Source: a virus
Virus record (IMG/VR): IMGVR_UViG_3300025671_000512
Span: 1-24,451 of that record
Length of the DNA: 24,451 nucleotides
Reading direction: 5' to 3' (one strand)
Shown: positions 19,849 through 24,451 of the stretch, one piece after another
Layout of the letters: every line of letters starts with the position of its first letter
How positions within the stretch are numbered: position 1 is the stretch's first letter
Notes under the pieces: generated by a model
What the model was told of the DNA's origin: nothing
Databases searched by the model: none
The model's input: the letters and a program-made list of their open reading frames with translations, nothing else
Program-made: the position numbers and the translations under genes

Positions 19849-20519
19849 AGCACTGACTCCTCGCGCGCCTCCGGCGTAATCACCCCCAACCACAAAGCGA
19901 GACGGTAGGTAATCTGGGCGTCCACCTTGGCATGGGCCGCGATGTCCTCCCATCGACCGTCCTTGGCGGCCTGTGCCACGTCGGCCCCGCCATCCGTCAG
20001 CGGGTCCGCGTCGAGCAGGTCCGTCCACCCGTGCCGGCGCGCATACCACCGGAGCCCGTGGGCCCTGACTGCCCCCTTCAGGGTGAGCTCTTCGTAGAGG
20101 TCGATGTGGGGACTGCGGTAGCGGTCCAGGTTGATGCGCGGGAAATCCACCCCGAGATACCGCGCCCGACGCTGAATCAGCGGGAGGTCATACTTGAACC
20201 CGTTGAACGTCACCAGCTTGAGGAATTCATCCTTTCGCAATTGGTCCGCGATCAGTGAAATCATCGCCGCTTCACTCTGACCCTCTGGGGTCCAGACGCT
20301 GGCCGCCCCATCGCCGTCGCAGAGCCCAATCGCGATGATCTGCGCGAGGTCGAGGTCAAGGGCCGCGGCCTCGATGCGCTTAACGCGTTCAGCCTCGACG
20401 TAAGCGGCGATCTTCTCGGGGTCCTTGTAGTTGCTCGGGGCCGAGATGTCGTCCAGGGTCACAAAGTCTGCCGCATTAGTGATCGGCAGGGTTTCCAGGT
20501 CGAGGATTAGGTATCGCAT
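19845..20519 (-). CDS. DnaQ-like 3'-5' exonuclease, 224 aa
   Basis: The enzyme removes nucleotides from 3' ends of DNA (or RNA). Exo I is LDLETLP with Asp7 and Glu9; Exo II is VTFNGFKYDLPLI with Asp111; the third motif is AHAKVDAQITYRL with Asp200, the usual H/YxxxD arrangement. A helical insert lies at about 35-60. The pattern resembles predicted polymerase-B-type 3'-5' exonucleases. It starts in a TAATG junction with the upstream gene. Placed with SSB-like, NinB-like and HNH proteins, it probably acts in replication or recombination. Confidence 0.85.
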   Translation of the reverse strand: MRYLILDLETLPITNAADFVTLDDISAPSNYKDPEKIAAYVEAERVKRIEAAALDLDLAQIIAIGLCDGDGAASVWTPEGQSEAAMISLIADQLRKDEFLKLVTFNGFKYDLPLIQRRARYLGVDFPRINLDRYRSPHIDLYEELTLKGAVRAHGLRWYARRHGWTDLLDADPLTDGGADVAQAAKDGRWEDIAAHAKVDAQITYRLALWLGVITPEAREESVL

Positions 20520-20725
20520 TAGAGTTCGTCCATTGCCTTGAGGGCGCGTTTGGCCTTATCAACCTGCTGCTGGTAGCCGTCAATCAGGTGCCGTAGTGTG
20601 GTGCCTGATTCACCATACGGCGCGTTCACGTCCGCATGTCTCGCGGCCGCCTTCGCACGGTGGAGGTTGTCTTCCGCGCAGCCGAGGTCGCCCTTGATGA
20701 GTTGTTCGATATATCTAGTGTCCAT
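20519..20725 (-). CDS. Small helical protein, 68 aa
   Basis: ATG 20725 (MDTRYIEQLIKGDLGCAEDN) is favoured over a distant 20884 start by GAGG 7 nt upstream and by a clean 7-nt gap after the SSB-like stop. The product is mostly helical with KAAARHADVNAPYGESGTTL and ends QQQVDKAKRALKAMDEL. It may work with the exonuclease it precedes, since its stop is fused with that gene's start. No family is recognised. Confidence 0.75.
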   Translation of the reverse strand: MDTRYIEQLIKGDLGCAEDNLHRAKAAARHADVNAPYGESGTTLRHLIDGYQQQVDKAKRALKAMDEL

Positions 20726-20732
20726 ATCAACC

Positions 20733-21269
20733 TCAGAAGGGAACCGGCGCGTCATCATCGGTCGGCGGCACGTAGTCTTCGTCGTCGTGCGTCGGCGTTC
20801 GGTCGCACACCCGCACGTAGTCGCCGGAGGGACGGAGCTTCTCCATGCCCCTGACCAATGGTGAGACACTGGCGACGTTCGCAAACGTCCCGCCCTTGCT
20901 GCCGGTCTTGTGGACGACGTTCAAGAGGGCTGACACGCCGAGAATGGTCTCCACGTCAAACCCGCGGAGTTCGTCGTCGGTGAACGGCCGGCCGCGCCAT
21001 GACTCGAGGTCGTGCCGCAGAGTGGCCTTGTCGCCGAGTGAAAGCGTGTAGCGTTTGCTGACGAGGAAGGGACGCCCGTTGTCCATCGTCTCGGACGACT
21101 CCCACACGATGTTGATCTTGTGCTGCCACTTGTCAGTGCCATCGGGGTTCTTGAAGAGGTCATTCTTGATGACCCCCAGATCCACGACATCCACACACAC
21201 CCCGGCCTGTGTGCCGGCGGGGCACGGCACGAAATTCCCAGACGACGATCCTTTGGCGATGATGCTCAC
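20733..21269 (-). CDS. Phage SSB-like ssDNA-binding protein, 178 aa
   Basis: GTG 21269 follows AAGGAG at 7 nt. The N-terminus SIIAKGSSSGNFVPCPAGTQ and the middle NGRPFLVSKRYTLSLGDKAT, then WRGRPFTDDELRGFDVETIL and GVSALLNVVHKTGSKGGTFA, match a conserved phage protein type considered single-stranded-DNA-binding (an OB-like fold). The C-terminal 20 residues are strongly acidic and end in DDDAPVPF, like the DDDxPF tail with which bacterial SSB recruits partners. Neighbouring nuclease and recombination genes support a replication role. Confidence 0.8.
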   Translation of the reverse strand: MSIIAKGSSSGNFVPCPAGTQAGVCVDVVDLGVIKNDLFKNPDGTDKWQHKINIVWESSETMDNGRPFLVSKRYTLSLGDKATLRHDLESWRGRPFTDDELRGFDVETILGVSALLNVVHKTGSKGGTFANVASVSPLVRGMEKLRPSGDYVRVCDRTPTHDDEDYVPPTDDDAPVPF

Positions 21270-21526
21270 TTCTTTGCTCCTTGGTTGATTGGAAACTGTT
21301 GGTCGAGGACGCGGTTCACGGCGTTCACAGGGTTGGCGCAGTCGAAGGCCAACGCGTCAAGACGCGCAAGTTCGACGGCATACAACGCGTCGAGTTTCTC
21401 GGCCACATCGCAGTCAGGGCAGACCCATGCGCCAGCATCGCGGTGTTCACGCACATGCGGGTTGCAGTCCTTGCTGCAGACGCGGTAGTCACCGCAGATA
21501 CAGTAGTGCTTGTGTGTGGTCGCCAT
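21266..21526 (-). CDS. Cys-rich small protein, 86 aa
   Basis: ATG 21526 shares its T with the upstream TAA (TAATG). The N-terminus MATTHKHYCICGDYRVCSKD and the later CPDCDVAEKLDALYAVELAR carry five Cys plus two His near a CxC / CxxxC / CxxC group, suggesting a zinc ribbon. The C-terminal half is a helical, neutral segment (CANPVNAVNRVLDQQFPINQ). Longer upstream starts would overlap other genes. No named family, but such proteins are frequent in phage early regions. Confidence 0.75.
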   Translation of the reverse strand: MATTHKHYCICGDYRVCSKDCNPHVREHRDAGAWVCPDCDVAEKLDALYAVELARLDALAFDCANPVNAVNRVLDQQFPINQGAKK

Positions 21527-21702
21527 TACGCCTTCTCCTCTTGCTTCAGAATGACCGCCAGCCGGTCTAGCACAATCCGCAACGCTGCGGGGTCGTTCGC
21601 CAGCAGTTGATTGACCTTGGCGTTCTGGGCCTGCCCATACGCCGTGGTCGCCCACTTGCCCGTTGTCTTGTCGTAGGTTGCACAGGGTTGCAGGTTGGTC
21701 AT
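21526..21702 (-). CDS. Small protein, 58 aa
   Basis: ATG 21702 (MTNLQPCATYDKTTGKWATT) follows AAGGAG at 5 nt and overlaps the upstream stop (ATGA). The remainder is a short helix pair, AYGQAQNAKVNQLLANDPAA then LRIVLDRLAVILKQEEKA. Length and coupling support a real gene; function unknown. Confidence 0.7.
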   Translation of the reverse strand: MTNLQPCATYDKTTGKWATTAYGQAQNAKVNQLLANDPAALRIVLDRLAVILKQEEKA

Positions 21703-21956
21703 TTTGACTCCTTGCAATCGTGGCACGCGCAGGGACGCTGTAGCACGACGGACGAGGCATGCCACACACACTCACCGGTCGCCAGAATACGCTCGACGGT
21801 CTTGTCAATCGCCCACCACGCCAACGCGTTATGGTCATCACACGCCTGCCCCTGACCCGCCTTGTAAACCAAGAACGCGCCAGACGCACGCACTAGTCGC
21901 TCGACTTGCTGCTGATTGCTCTGTGAATTTGGAAACGCCGTTGCTGTCTGTGTCAT
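21699..21956 (-). CDS. Small early protein, 85 aa
   Basis: ATG 21956 is preferred to GTG 21959 because of the spaced GAGGTGA. The product begins MTQTATAFPNSQSNQQQVER and contains VYKAGQGQACDDHNALAWWA, a helical core, and a C-terminal Cys-rich end (CVWHASSVVLQRPCACHDCK). It is the first gene of the operon that includes the SSB-like and exonuclease genes, so probably an early product. No family identified. Confidence 0.7.
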   Translation of the reverse strand: MTQTATAFPNSQSNQQQVERLVRASGAFLVYKAGQGQACDDHNALAWWAIDKTVERILATGECVWHASSVVLQRPCACHDCKESK

Positions 21957-21966
21957 CACTCACCTC
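21952..21966 (-). promoter_or_regulatory. Shared translation-initiation cassette, copy 3
   Basis: The same 15 bp as at 17343 and 18819 (GAGGTGAGTGATGAC) set the ATG of the 85-aa gene; extended identity stops outside this block. Confidence 0.8.
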
Positions 21967-21973
21967 ACGAATG

Positions 21974-22002
21974 ATCCTATCTGAACCCAAGCGATAAGTC
22001 AA
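21974..22002 (-). promoter_or_regulatory. Sigma-70-like promoter of the SSB/exonuclease operon
   Basis: -35 TTGACT (21997-22002) and -10 TAGGAT (21974-21979) are 17 bp apart. The spacer contains AACCCAAGCGATAAG, a degenerate relative of the 18-bp dyad in the other promoters. The -35 overlaps the stop codon of the 56-aa gene. Confidence 0.65.
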
Positions 22003-22169
22003 GCGGTCTGGTTTTTCACCAGCCGGGGCCGTAAATCTTGCGCGGCGGCGAGGCGCTTGGAAATGGCCTTCGCTCTGGTCCGGTTCTTCTGTTGCAGTCG
22101 CGTGGGTTTCGGGTTCGGCGGCACGGCTTTCTCGAACCGCCACGTTATCGCACTCTTGTCTCGCATCAT
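21999..22169 (-). CDS. Small basic protein, 56 aa
   Basis: Two adjacent ATGs (22169, 22166) follow AAGGGGA; either start is possible. The product MMRDKSAITWRFEKAVPPNP continues with KPTRLQQKNRTRAKAISKRL and AAAQDLRPRLVKNQTA. It is arginine/lysine-rich and mostly helical, like small nucleic-acid-binding or host-takeover peptides. It is the first plausible gene downstream of the 22608 promoter, after a leader of about 430 nt. A competing frame at 21838-22143 crosses the next promoter and is rejected. Confidence 0.6.
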   Translation of the reverse strand: MMRDKSAITWRFEKAVPPNPKPTRLQQKNRTRAKAISKRLAAAQDLRPRLVKNQTA

Positions 22170-22489
22170 CGTTCCCCTTTCAGATACACGCGCCCTATTC
22201 CCCCATCATGGTGGCTTGGCTCATTAGCCCCTACACGCGGATCAGGCAAGTCTCGGTCCCCCGTAGCGTCTGTGGTCGAGCCGCAGACAAACGCGAATCT
22301 TTCCGAGACGATTTACCCACCGTGCGACTCTTGCCCCCTGCGAGGGGCCATGGCTTGTCCCGGGTTGTCGGCGCGTAAACAGCGCCCGGTTGCCGCACAG
22401 TAGTCCTTCCGGGTCCGGGTTGATGGTAGGAGCCCGTCTCCTCACCCCTGGCATACAGTCCATGTCCGGGTGCGTGGATGAAACAGGGA

Positions 22490-22519
22490 TTGACGGGAAC
22501 AGGGCGAGGGTTGTAGGCT
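22490..22519 (+). promoter_or_regulatory. Weak rightward promoter candidate
   Basis: -35 TTGACG (22490-22495) and -10 TAGGCT (22514-22519), spaced 18 bp, face a strong rightward terminator about 70 nt on. The -35 is good, the -10 only fair. Confidence 0.35.
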
Positions 22520-22525
22520 GAAGGC

Positions 22526-22596
22526 CACCTCGCAATTTCCAGACTCTACCTGGACTTGCTGCCTCGCTCGGTTCATCACCCGGGCGGGGCTTTTTT
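22526..22596 (+). ncRNA. Possible short rightward RNA of about 70 nt
   Basis: A transcript from the promoter at 22490 would begin near 22526 and end at the terminator T-run. It has no coding frame. It would lie antisense to the leader made by the leftward promoter at 22608, so it could act as an antisense or attenuating RNA. The start is inferred; the end is well supported. Confidence 0.4.
22561..22596 (+). terminator. Rightward intrinsic terminator
   Basis: An 11-bp stem (GCCTCGCTCGG with CCGGGCGGGGC) closes an 8-nt loop and is followed by six T. Two of the pairs are G-U only when read rightward; read leftward they become C-A mismatches, and the T-run is on this strand. The rightward direction is therefore supported. 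Confidence 0.8.
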
Positions 22597-22601
22597 CTTA
22601 C

Positions 22602-22636
22602 CGGACGAATCTACGTCCGCGTTCATAGAAAGTCAA
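22602..22636 (-). promoter_or_regulatory. Leftward promoter with inverted repeat around the -10
   Basis: -35 TTGACT (22631-22636) and -10 TAGATT (22608-22613) are 17 bp apart. The -10 is the centre of a perfect 6-bp inverted repeat CGGACG/CGTCCG (22602-22619), a natural operator. A transcript would start near 22601 and run through the complement of the rightward terminator toward the 56-aa gene. Confidence 0.65.
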
Positions 22637-22705
22637 GGCCCGTGGCACCACCGGGTCGCACGGTGCGGTCCTCGAGGAAGAACCGTCCCAGCACCACGGG
22701 CCCTT
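22635..22705. other. Foldable three-way-junction element
   Basis: An outer 11-bp stem with one bulge (AAGGCCCGTGG with CCACGGGCCCTT) encloses two hairpins, at 22649-22665 (5-bp CACCG/CGGTG) and at 22666-22685 (4-bp CGGT/ACCG). It lacks tRNA landmarks such as a T-arm, so it is not a tRNA. It could be an RNA structure, or at DNA level a binding site or hairpin near the promoter. The transcribed strand is undetermined. Confidence 0.4.
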
Positions 22706-22783
22706 CAGACTCTACACCCAGACGGACCCCCGCTGTCTCCGTGTCGCTGTTCTGCTTCGGGAGACATAAGCGGGTGAAACAGC

Positions 22784-22801
22784 AAAAACCCCGCGGCGGG
22801 G
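22784..22801 (-). terminator. Leftward terminator of the lysis operon
   Basis: On the minus strand CCCCG-CCG-CGGGG is followed by TTTTT, 8 nt beyond the stop of the 37-aa gene. The stem is short (5 bp) but pure G-C. It insulates the operon from the control region to the left. Confidence 0.7.
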
Positions 22802-22808
22802 GCCCATC

Positions 22809-22922
22809 TCAGCGTTTCGTCTTGACCTTTTCCGCTTCCTTGATCACGACGTTAGCGACATCATCCTTGTGTTCCTTCCAGAACCAGCGCGCGGCTTTCT
22901 TGAGGAGCTTCTTAAAATTCAT
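22809..22922 (-). CDS. 37-aa basic amphipathic peptide at the end of the lysis operon
   Basis: ATG 22922 begins 1 nt after the stop of the holin-like gene. The peptide MNFKKLLKKAARWFWKEHKD continues DVANVVIKEAEKVKTKR. The N-terminal half forms a strongly amphipathic, cationic helix with aromatic residues, as in membrane-active peptides; the C-terminal half is a charged helix. A lysis or membrane-perturbing role is inferred only from composition and place. The terminator follows directly, so it is the last gene of the transcript. Confidence 0.7.
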   Translation of the reverse strand: MNFKKLLKKAARWFWKEHKDDVANVVIKEAEKVKTKR

Positions 22923-22923
22923 A

Positions 22924-23118
22924 CTACTCGTCCTTTCCTTTGAGGGGCGAATTCCCCAAGTGTCCCGTCACGGTGCCGACAATCGTCAACACCGCCAACG
23001 ACCACCGCATCTGCACTTCCGTCAGCCCGTAATCGGCCGCACTGCCGGCCAACGCCAACATCCCCGCCAACACCGCGGCGGCCTGTCCCAACTTCAGTAT
23101 CAGAGAGTCTCTGGTCAT
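22924..23118 (-). CDS. Holin-like membrane protein, 64 aa
   Basis: ATG 23118 overlaps the nuclease stop by 4 nt (ATGA), so I choose it over a much longer start at 23358. It has two hydrophobic helices, about residues 6-26 (LILKLGQAAAVLAGMLALAG) and 37-53 (MRWSLAVLTIVGTVTGHLG), separated by AADYGLTEVQ, and a short charged tail SPLKGKDE. A two-helix protein under 100 aa with a charged tail in the same transcript as a peptidoglycan lytic enzyme is the usual profile of a class II holin. Sequence identity is not established. Confidence 0.65.
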   Translation of the reverse strand: MTRDSLILKLGQAAAVLAGMLALAGSAADYGLTEVQMRWSLAVLTIVGTVTGHLGNSPLKGKDE

Positions 23119-23366
23119 GTCACGTCCTCCACAGTTCGCACCACGCGCACCGGCCAGCCTTTGGCCACAAACGCCTCCTGCTTGTGGCGTAACTTCCCCT
23201 TGTCGGTTTTGACTTCCACCAACACCACCCCAACATCCGGCCGGAAACACACTAGGTCTGGAAACCCCTCCCCGACCATTGCGGTGGATTTCACCAGATA
23301 GCCCAGTCGCTTGAAGGCCTCCCGAATATCCTGATGGTTTCCGTCGTTCCGCGACCACTTCGCCAT
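23115..23366 (-). CDS. PD-(D/E)XK nuclease of VRR-NUC/resolvase type, 83 aa
   Basis: ATG 23366 is fused with the transglycosylase TAG/TAA junction, and gives MAKWSRNDGNHQDIREAFKR. The nuclease core is GEGFPDLVCF (Pro36-Asp37) followed by VGVVLVEVKTDKGKL (Glu51-Val-Lys53), the PD...ExK pattern, then Gln63 in KQEAFV. Residues 10-30 supply a first helix that often carries a further acidic ligand (Asp13 or Glu16). The length fits small stand-alone VRR-NUC domains that cut branched DNA. Its location in a lysis cassette is unusual. Confidence 0.8.
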   Translation of the reverse strand: MAKWSRNDGNHQDIREAFKRLGYLVKSTAMVGEGFPDLVCFRPDVGVVLVEVKTDKGKLRHKQEAFVAKGWPVRVVRTVEDVT

Positions 23367-23890
23367 TAGCCCCTCAAACCCGCCAGAATCGCTTCTACCT
23401 TGCGCGCATAGGCCGCCGTCTGTGAGGTCGCCAGCCCCCCTAATCCCCCGTTGTAGGCCCTCAGGGCCTGTCCAATGTCCCCCTGGAACCGAGTGAGATA
23501 CCGCTTGAAGTGCGCACACCCAATTTCAAGGTTAATCGTGGGGTCTGACAGACTCGCCAGATACGGATGCGGATACCCATGCTCCCGGGCCACCGCACCC
23601 ATGACCTGCATCAACCCCCAACTGGTCTGTTGCCCCCACCATTCCTGAATTGGGCTGCCCGCAAGGCACGGAAAGTCTCCCGGGGGCTGTTTAGAGGCCG
23701 CTTCGTGCGCGGTGAGCCGACGGAAGGGCTTGCCAGTTTGCACGTCCCACAGCCAGCGGTAGGCGTATTCAGGTCGCGTGGCGAAGTGATTCCCCCCCGA
23801 CTCGACTTGGACAATGGCTTGCACGACGAGGGGGTCAAGCCCGGCCCGGTCGGCGGCCTGCTCAATCGCCGAGACCACCGCTCGAGTCAC
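23366..23890 (-). CDS. Lytic transglycosylase (SLT-type), 174 aa
   Basis: It cleaves the glycan strands of peptidoglycan to form an anhydro-muropeptide end. The catalytic Glu is Glu30 in IVQVESGGNHFA; the second motif is SWGLMQVMGAVAREHGYPHP (about 90-109), the third SDPTINLEIGCAHFKRYL, and the fourth ALRAYNGGLGG. These are the four soluble lytic transglycosylase motifs. It starts at GTG 23890, in a GTGA overlap, behind a G-rich ribosome site. An insert at about 40-85 is family-variable. It lacks a signal peptide, so release through a holin or service as a virion enzyme are both possible. Confidence 0.9.
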   Translation of the reverse strand: MTRAVVSAIEQAADRAGLDPLVVQAIVQVESGGNHFATRPEYAYRWLWDVQTGKPFRRLTAHEAASKQPPGDFPCLAGSPIQEWWGQQTSWGLMQVMGAVAREHGYPHPYLASLSDPTINLEIGCAHFKRYLTRFQGDIGQALRAYNGGLGGLATSQTAAYARKVEAILAGLRG

Positions 23891-24451
23891 ACCGGCCCCC
23901 CATCCCCATAGCCGCCAATACCCTCCACGTCGAGGAGTTGACGCCCCATCTCCACCGAACCTTCCGCGGCCGCCGGAAACGTCCCAAACCGGCCCGGGCC
24001 GACGCCAGGGGTCAGCAGATAAGCCCCGTATTCAAACATGACCATCGAAATCGGCGTGCCGTCCGCGCCGGCGGTCGGCCAATTCCCCGGTTCGCCCGTT
24101 TGGAACCGCCGAATGAAATCCCACGCATCGTAGAGCACTTGCTCATCCGGCGTGCGGCCGTCATCCGTCTCGCCCATGAATGAATAGGTATCCTGCTGCA
24201 GGAACCCATGAATGTAGGGCGCAATCGGCCACCACATGGCCCCTTCATTTTCATACGGGCCGTTGGGGGCCAGTTCACTGCCCCACCCCGGCGCGCCATG
24301 CCCTGACTGAAAATGCACATACCGCAGGGCATTCGGAAACACGCGCGCCATCCACTCACACACCCACTGCCAATCCGCCGCGCAGTAGTTGTGCTCCCAG
24401 CCATTCACGACAATCCGGCTCCGCTGCTGAAACCACGGCTGCGAGTAAAGG
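23887..24451 (-). CDS. C-terminal part of a large protein, right-edge partial
   Basis: The frame is open to the window edge, through LYSQPWFQQRSRIVVNGWEH. It contains WQWVCEWMARVFPNALRYVH, FQSGHGAPGWGSELAPNGPY, then WWPIAPYIHGFLQQDTYSFM and GADGTPISMVMFEYGAYLLT, and ends in a Gly-rich tail (VEGIGGYGDGGPV). The aromatic content and the WEHN...W...HF pattern suggest a glycoside-hydrolase-like or receptor-binding domain such as a tail spike, but I recognise no specific family. It overlaps the transglycosylase start by 4 nt and is the promoter-proximal gene seen in this operon. Confidence 0.75.
   Translation of the reverse strand, partial: LYSQPWFQQRSRIVVNGWEHNYCAADWQWVCEWMARVFPNALRYVHFQSGHGAPGWGSELAPNGPYENEGAMWWPIAPYIHGFLQQDTYSFMGETDDGRTPDEQVLYDAWDFIRRFQTGEPGNWPTAGADGTPISMVMFEYGAYLLTPGVGPGRFGTFPAAAEGSVEMGRQLLDVEGIGGYGDGGPV

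Larger units (their letters stand above)
22170..22808. other. Regulatory interval of about 640 bp without a convincing protein gene
   Basis: Between the 56-aa gene and the end of the lysis operon I find no protein frame with a ribosome site and sensible composition. Its right part holds two opposing terminators, a leftward promoter with operator, a weak rightward promoter and a foldable element. The left part (22170-22485) shows only weak frames on both strands, one with a CDSCPLR motif rightward and one of 72 residues leftward. A long leader, small RNA, packaging site or origin would all fit. Confidence 0.6.

Noticed and set aside
21838-22143. A 101-codon leftward frame overlapping the 56-aa gene
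   Set aside because: It would cross the promoter at 21974 and overlap the 85-aa gene deeply, and it lacks a ribosome site. The 56-aa frame is better placed.
22038-22403. A rightward frame ending in a CDSCPLR...C motif
   Set aside because: Attractive Cys motif, but no ribosome site or nearby rightward promoter, and its first half is antisense to the 56-aa gene. Kept only as a weak possibility.
22242-22457. A 72-codon leftward frame (MDCMPGVRRRAP) in the control region
   Set aside because: No convincing ribosome site and a composition like non-coding G+C-rich DNA.
22635-22705. tRNA candidate
   Set aside because: The outer stem looks like an acceptor arm, but there are only two inner arms, no T-loop consensus and no plausible anticodon arm.
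22540-22715. Ten-base repeat CAGACTCTAC at 22540 and 22706, each preceded by AAGGCC
   Set aside because: Too short to separate from chance in this interval, and no third copy was seen.
1-24451. CRISPR arrays, insertion sequences, integrase and attachment sites
   Set aside because: No regularly spaced repeats, transposase frames, integrase motifs or tRNA-like attachment sequences were seen on either strand.

Overview
The window is a piece of a tailed double-stranded DNA bacteriophage genome. Its head-and-neck module is P22-like, as in short-tailed podoviruses. In the direction of transcription (leftward, minus strand) the order is candidate small terminase, large terminase, portal, scaffold, coat, decoration-type proteins, gp4-like tail accessory factor, gp10-like tail hub, then candidate ejection or internal virion proteins. 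That is the order P22 uses. Every well-supported gene is on the minus strand. Genes are packed with ATGA, GTGA, TTGA, TAATG or TGATG stop/start overlaps, and no integrase, rRNA or tRNA is visible. The DNA is moderately GC-rich and the promoters match a bacterial sigma-70 consensus. The host cannot be named from this sequence.

Layout from right to left. 24451-22784 is the end of a leftward operon: a large partial protein of unknown role, a lytic transglycosylase, a PD-(D/E)XK (VRR-NUC-type) nuclease, a two-helix holin-like protein and a 37-residue basic peptide, closed by a hairpin-plus-T-run terminator. 22783-22170 has no convincing protein gene but much structure: a leftward promoter whose -10 box sits inside an 18-bp inverted repeat, a rightward terminator that may end a short RNA, and a foldable three-way-junction element. 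22169-18874 is an early or nucleic-acid module: small Cys-rich proteins, an SSB-like protein with an acidic tail, a DnaQ-like exonuclease, a NinB-like recombination protein and an HNH protein. 18873-13694 is an accessory region of small genes: a winged-helix protein, several zinc-binding proteins, mini-genes under 60 codons, and a cytosine-5 DNA methyltransferase whose middle is also coding in a second frame. 13691-1 is packaging and virion structure, left open at the window edge.

The most distinctive features are three. First, a set of three sigma-70-like promoters each carries the same 18-bp near-palindrome (ATCCCAACCGGNNAGGAT-type) in the -35/-10 spacer, which suggests one repressor controls several accessory and early operons; a fourth promoter carries a degenerate version. 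Second, a 224-residue frame overlaps most of the methyltransferase gene, and I recognise its protein pattern from uncharacterised phage proteins. Third, a chain of mini-genes (17419-18011) includes a 35-residue product matching only the N-terminus of PP-loop/PAPS-reductase-like proteins. Functional names come from motif and context recognition by eye; no database search was run.
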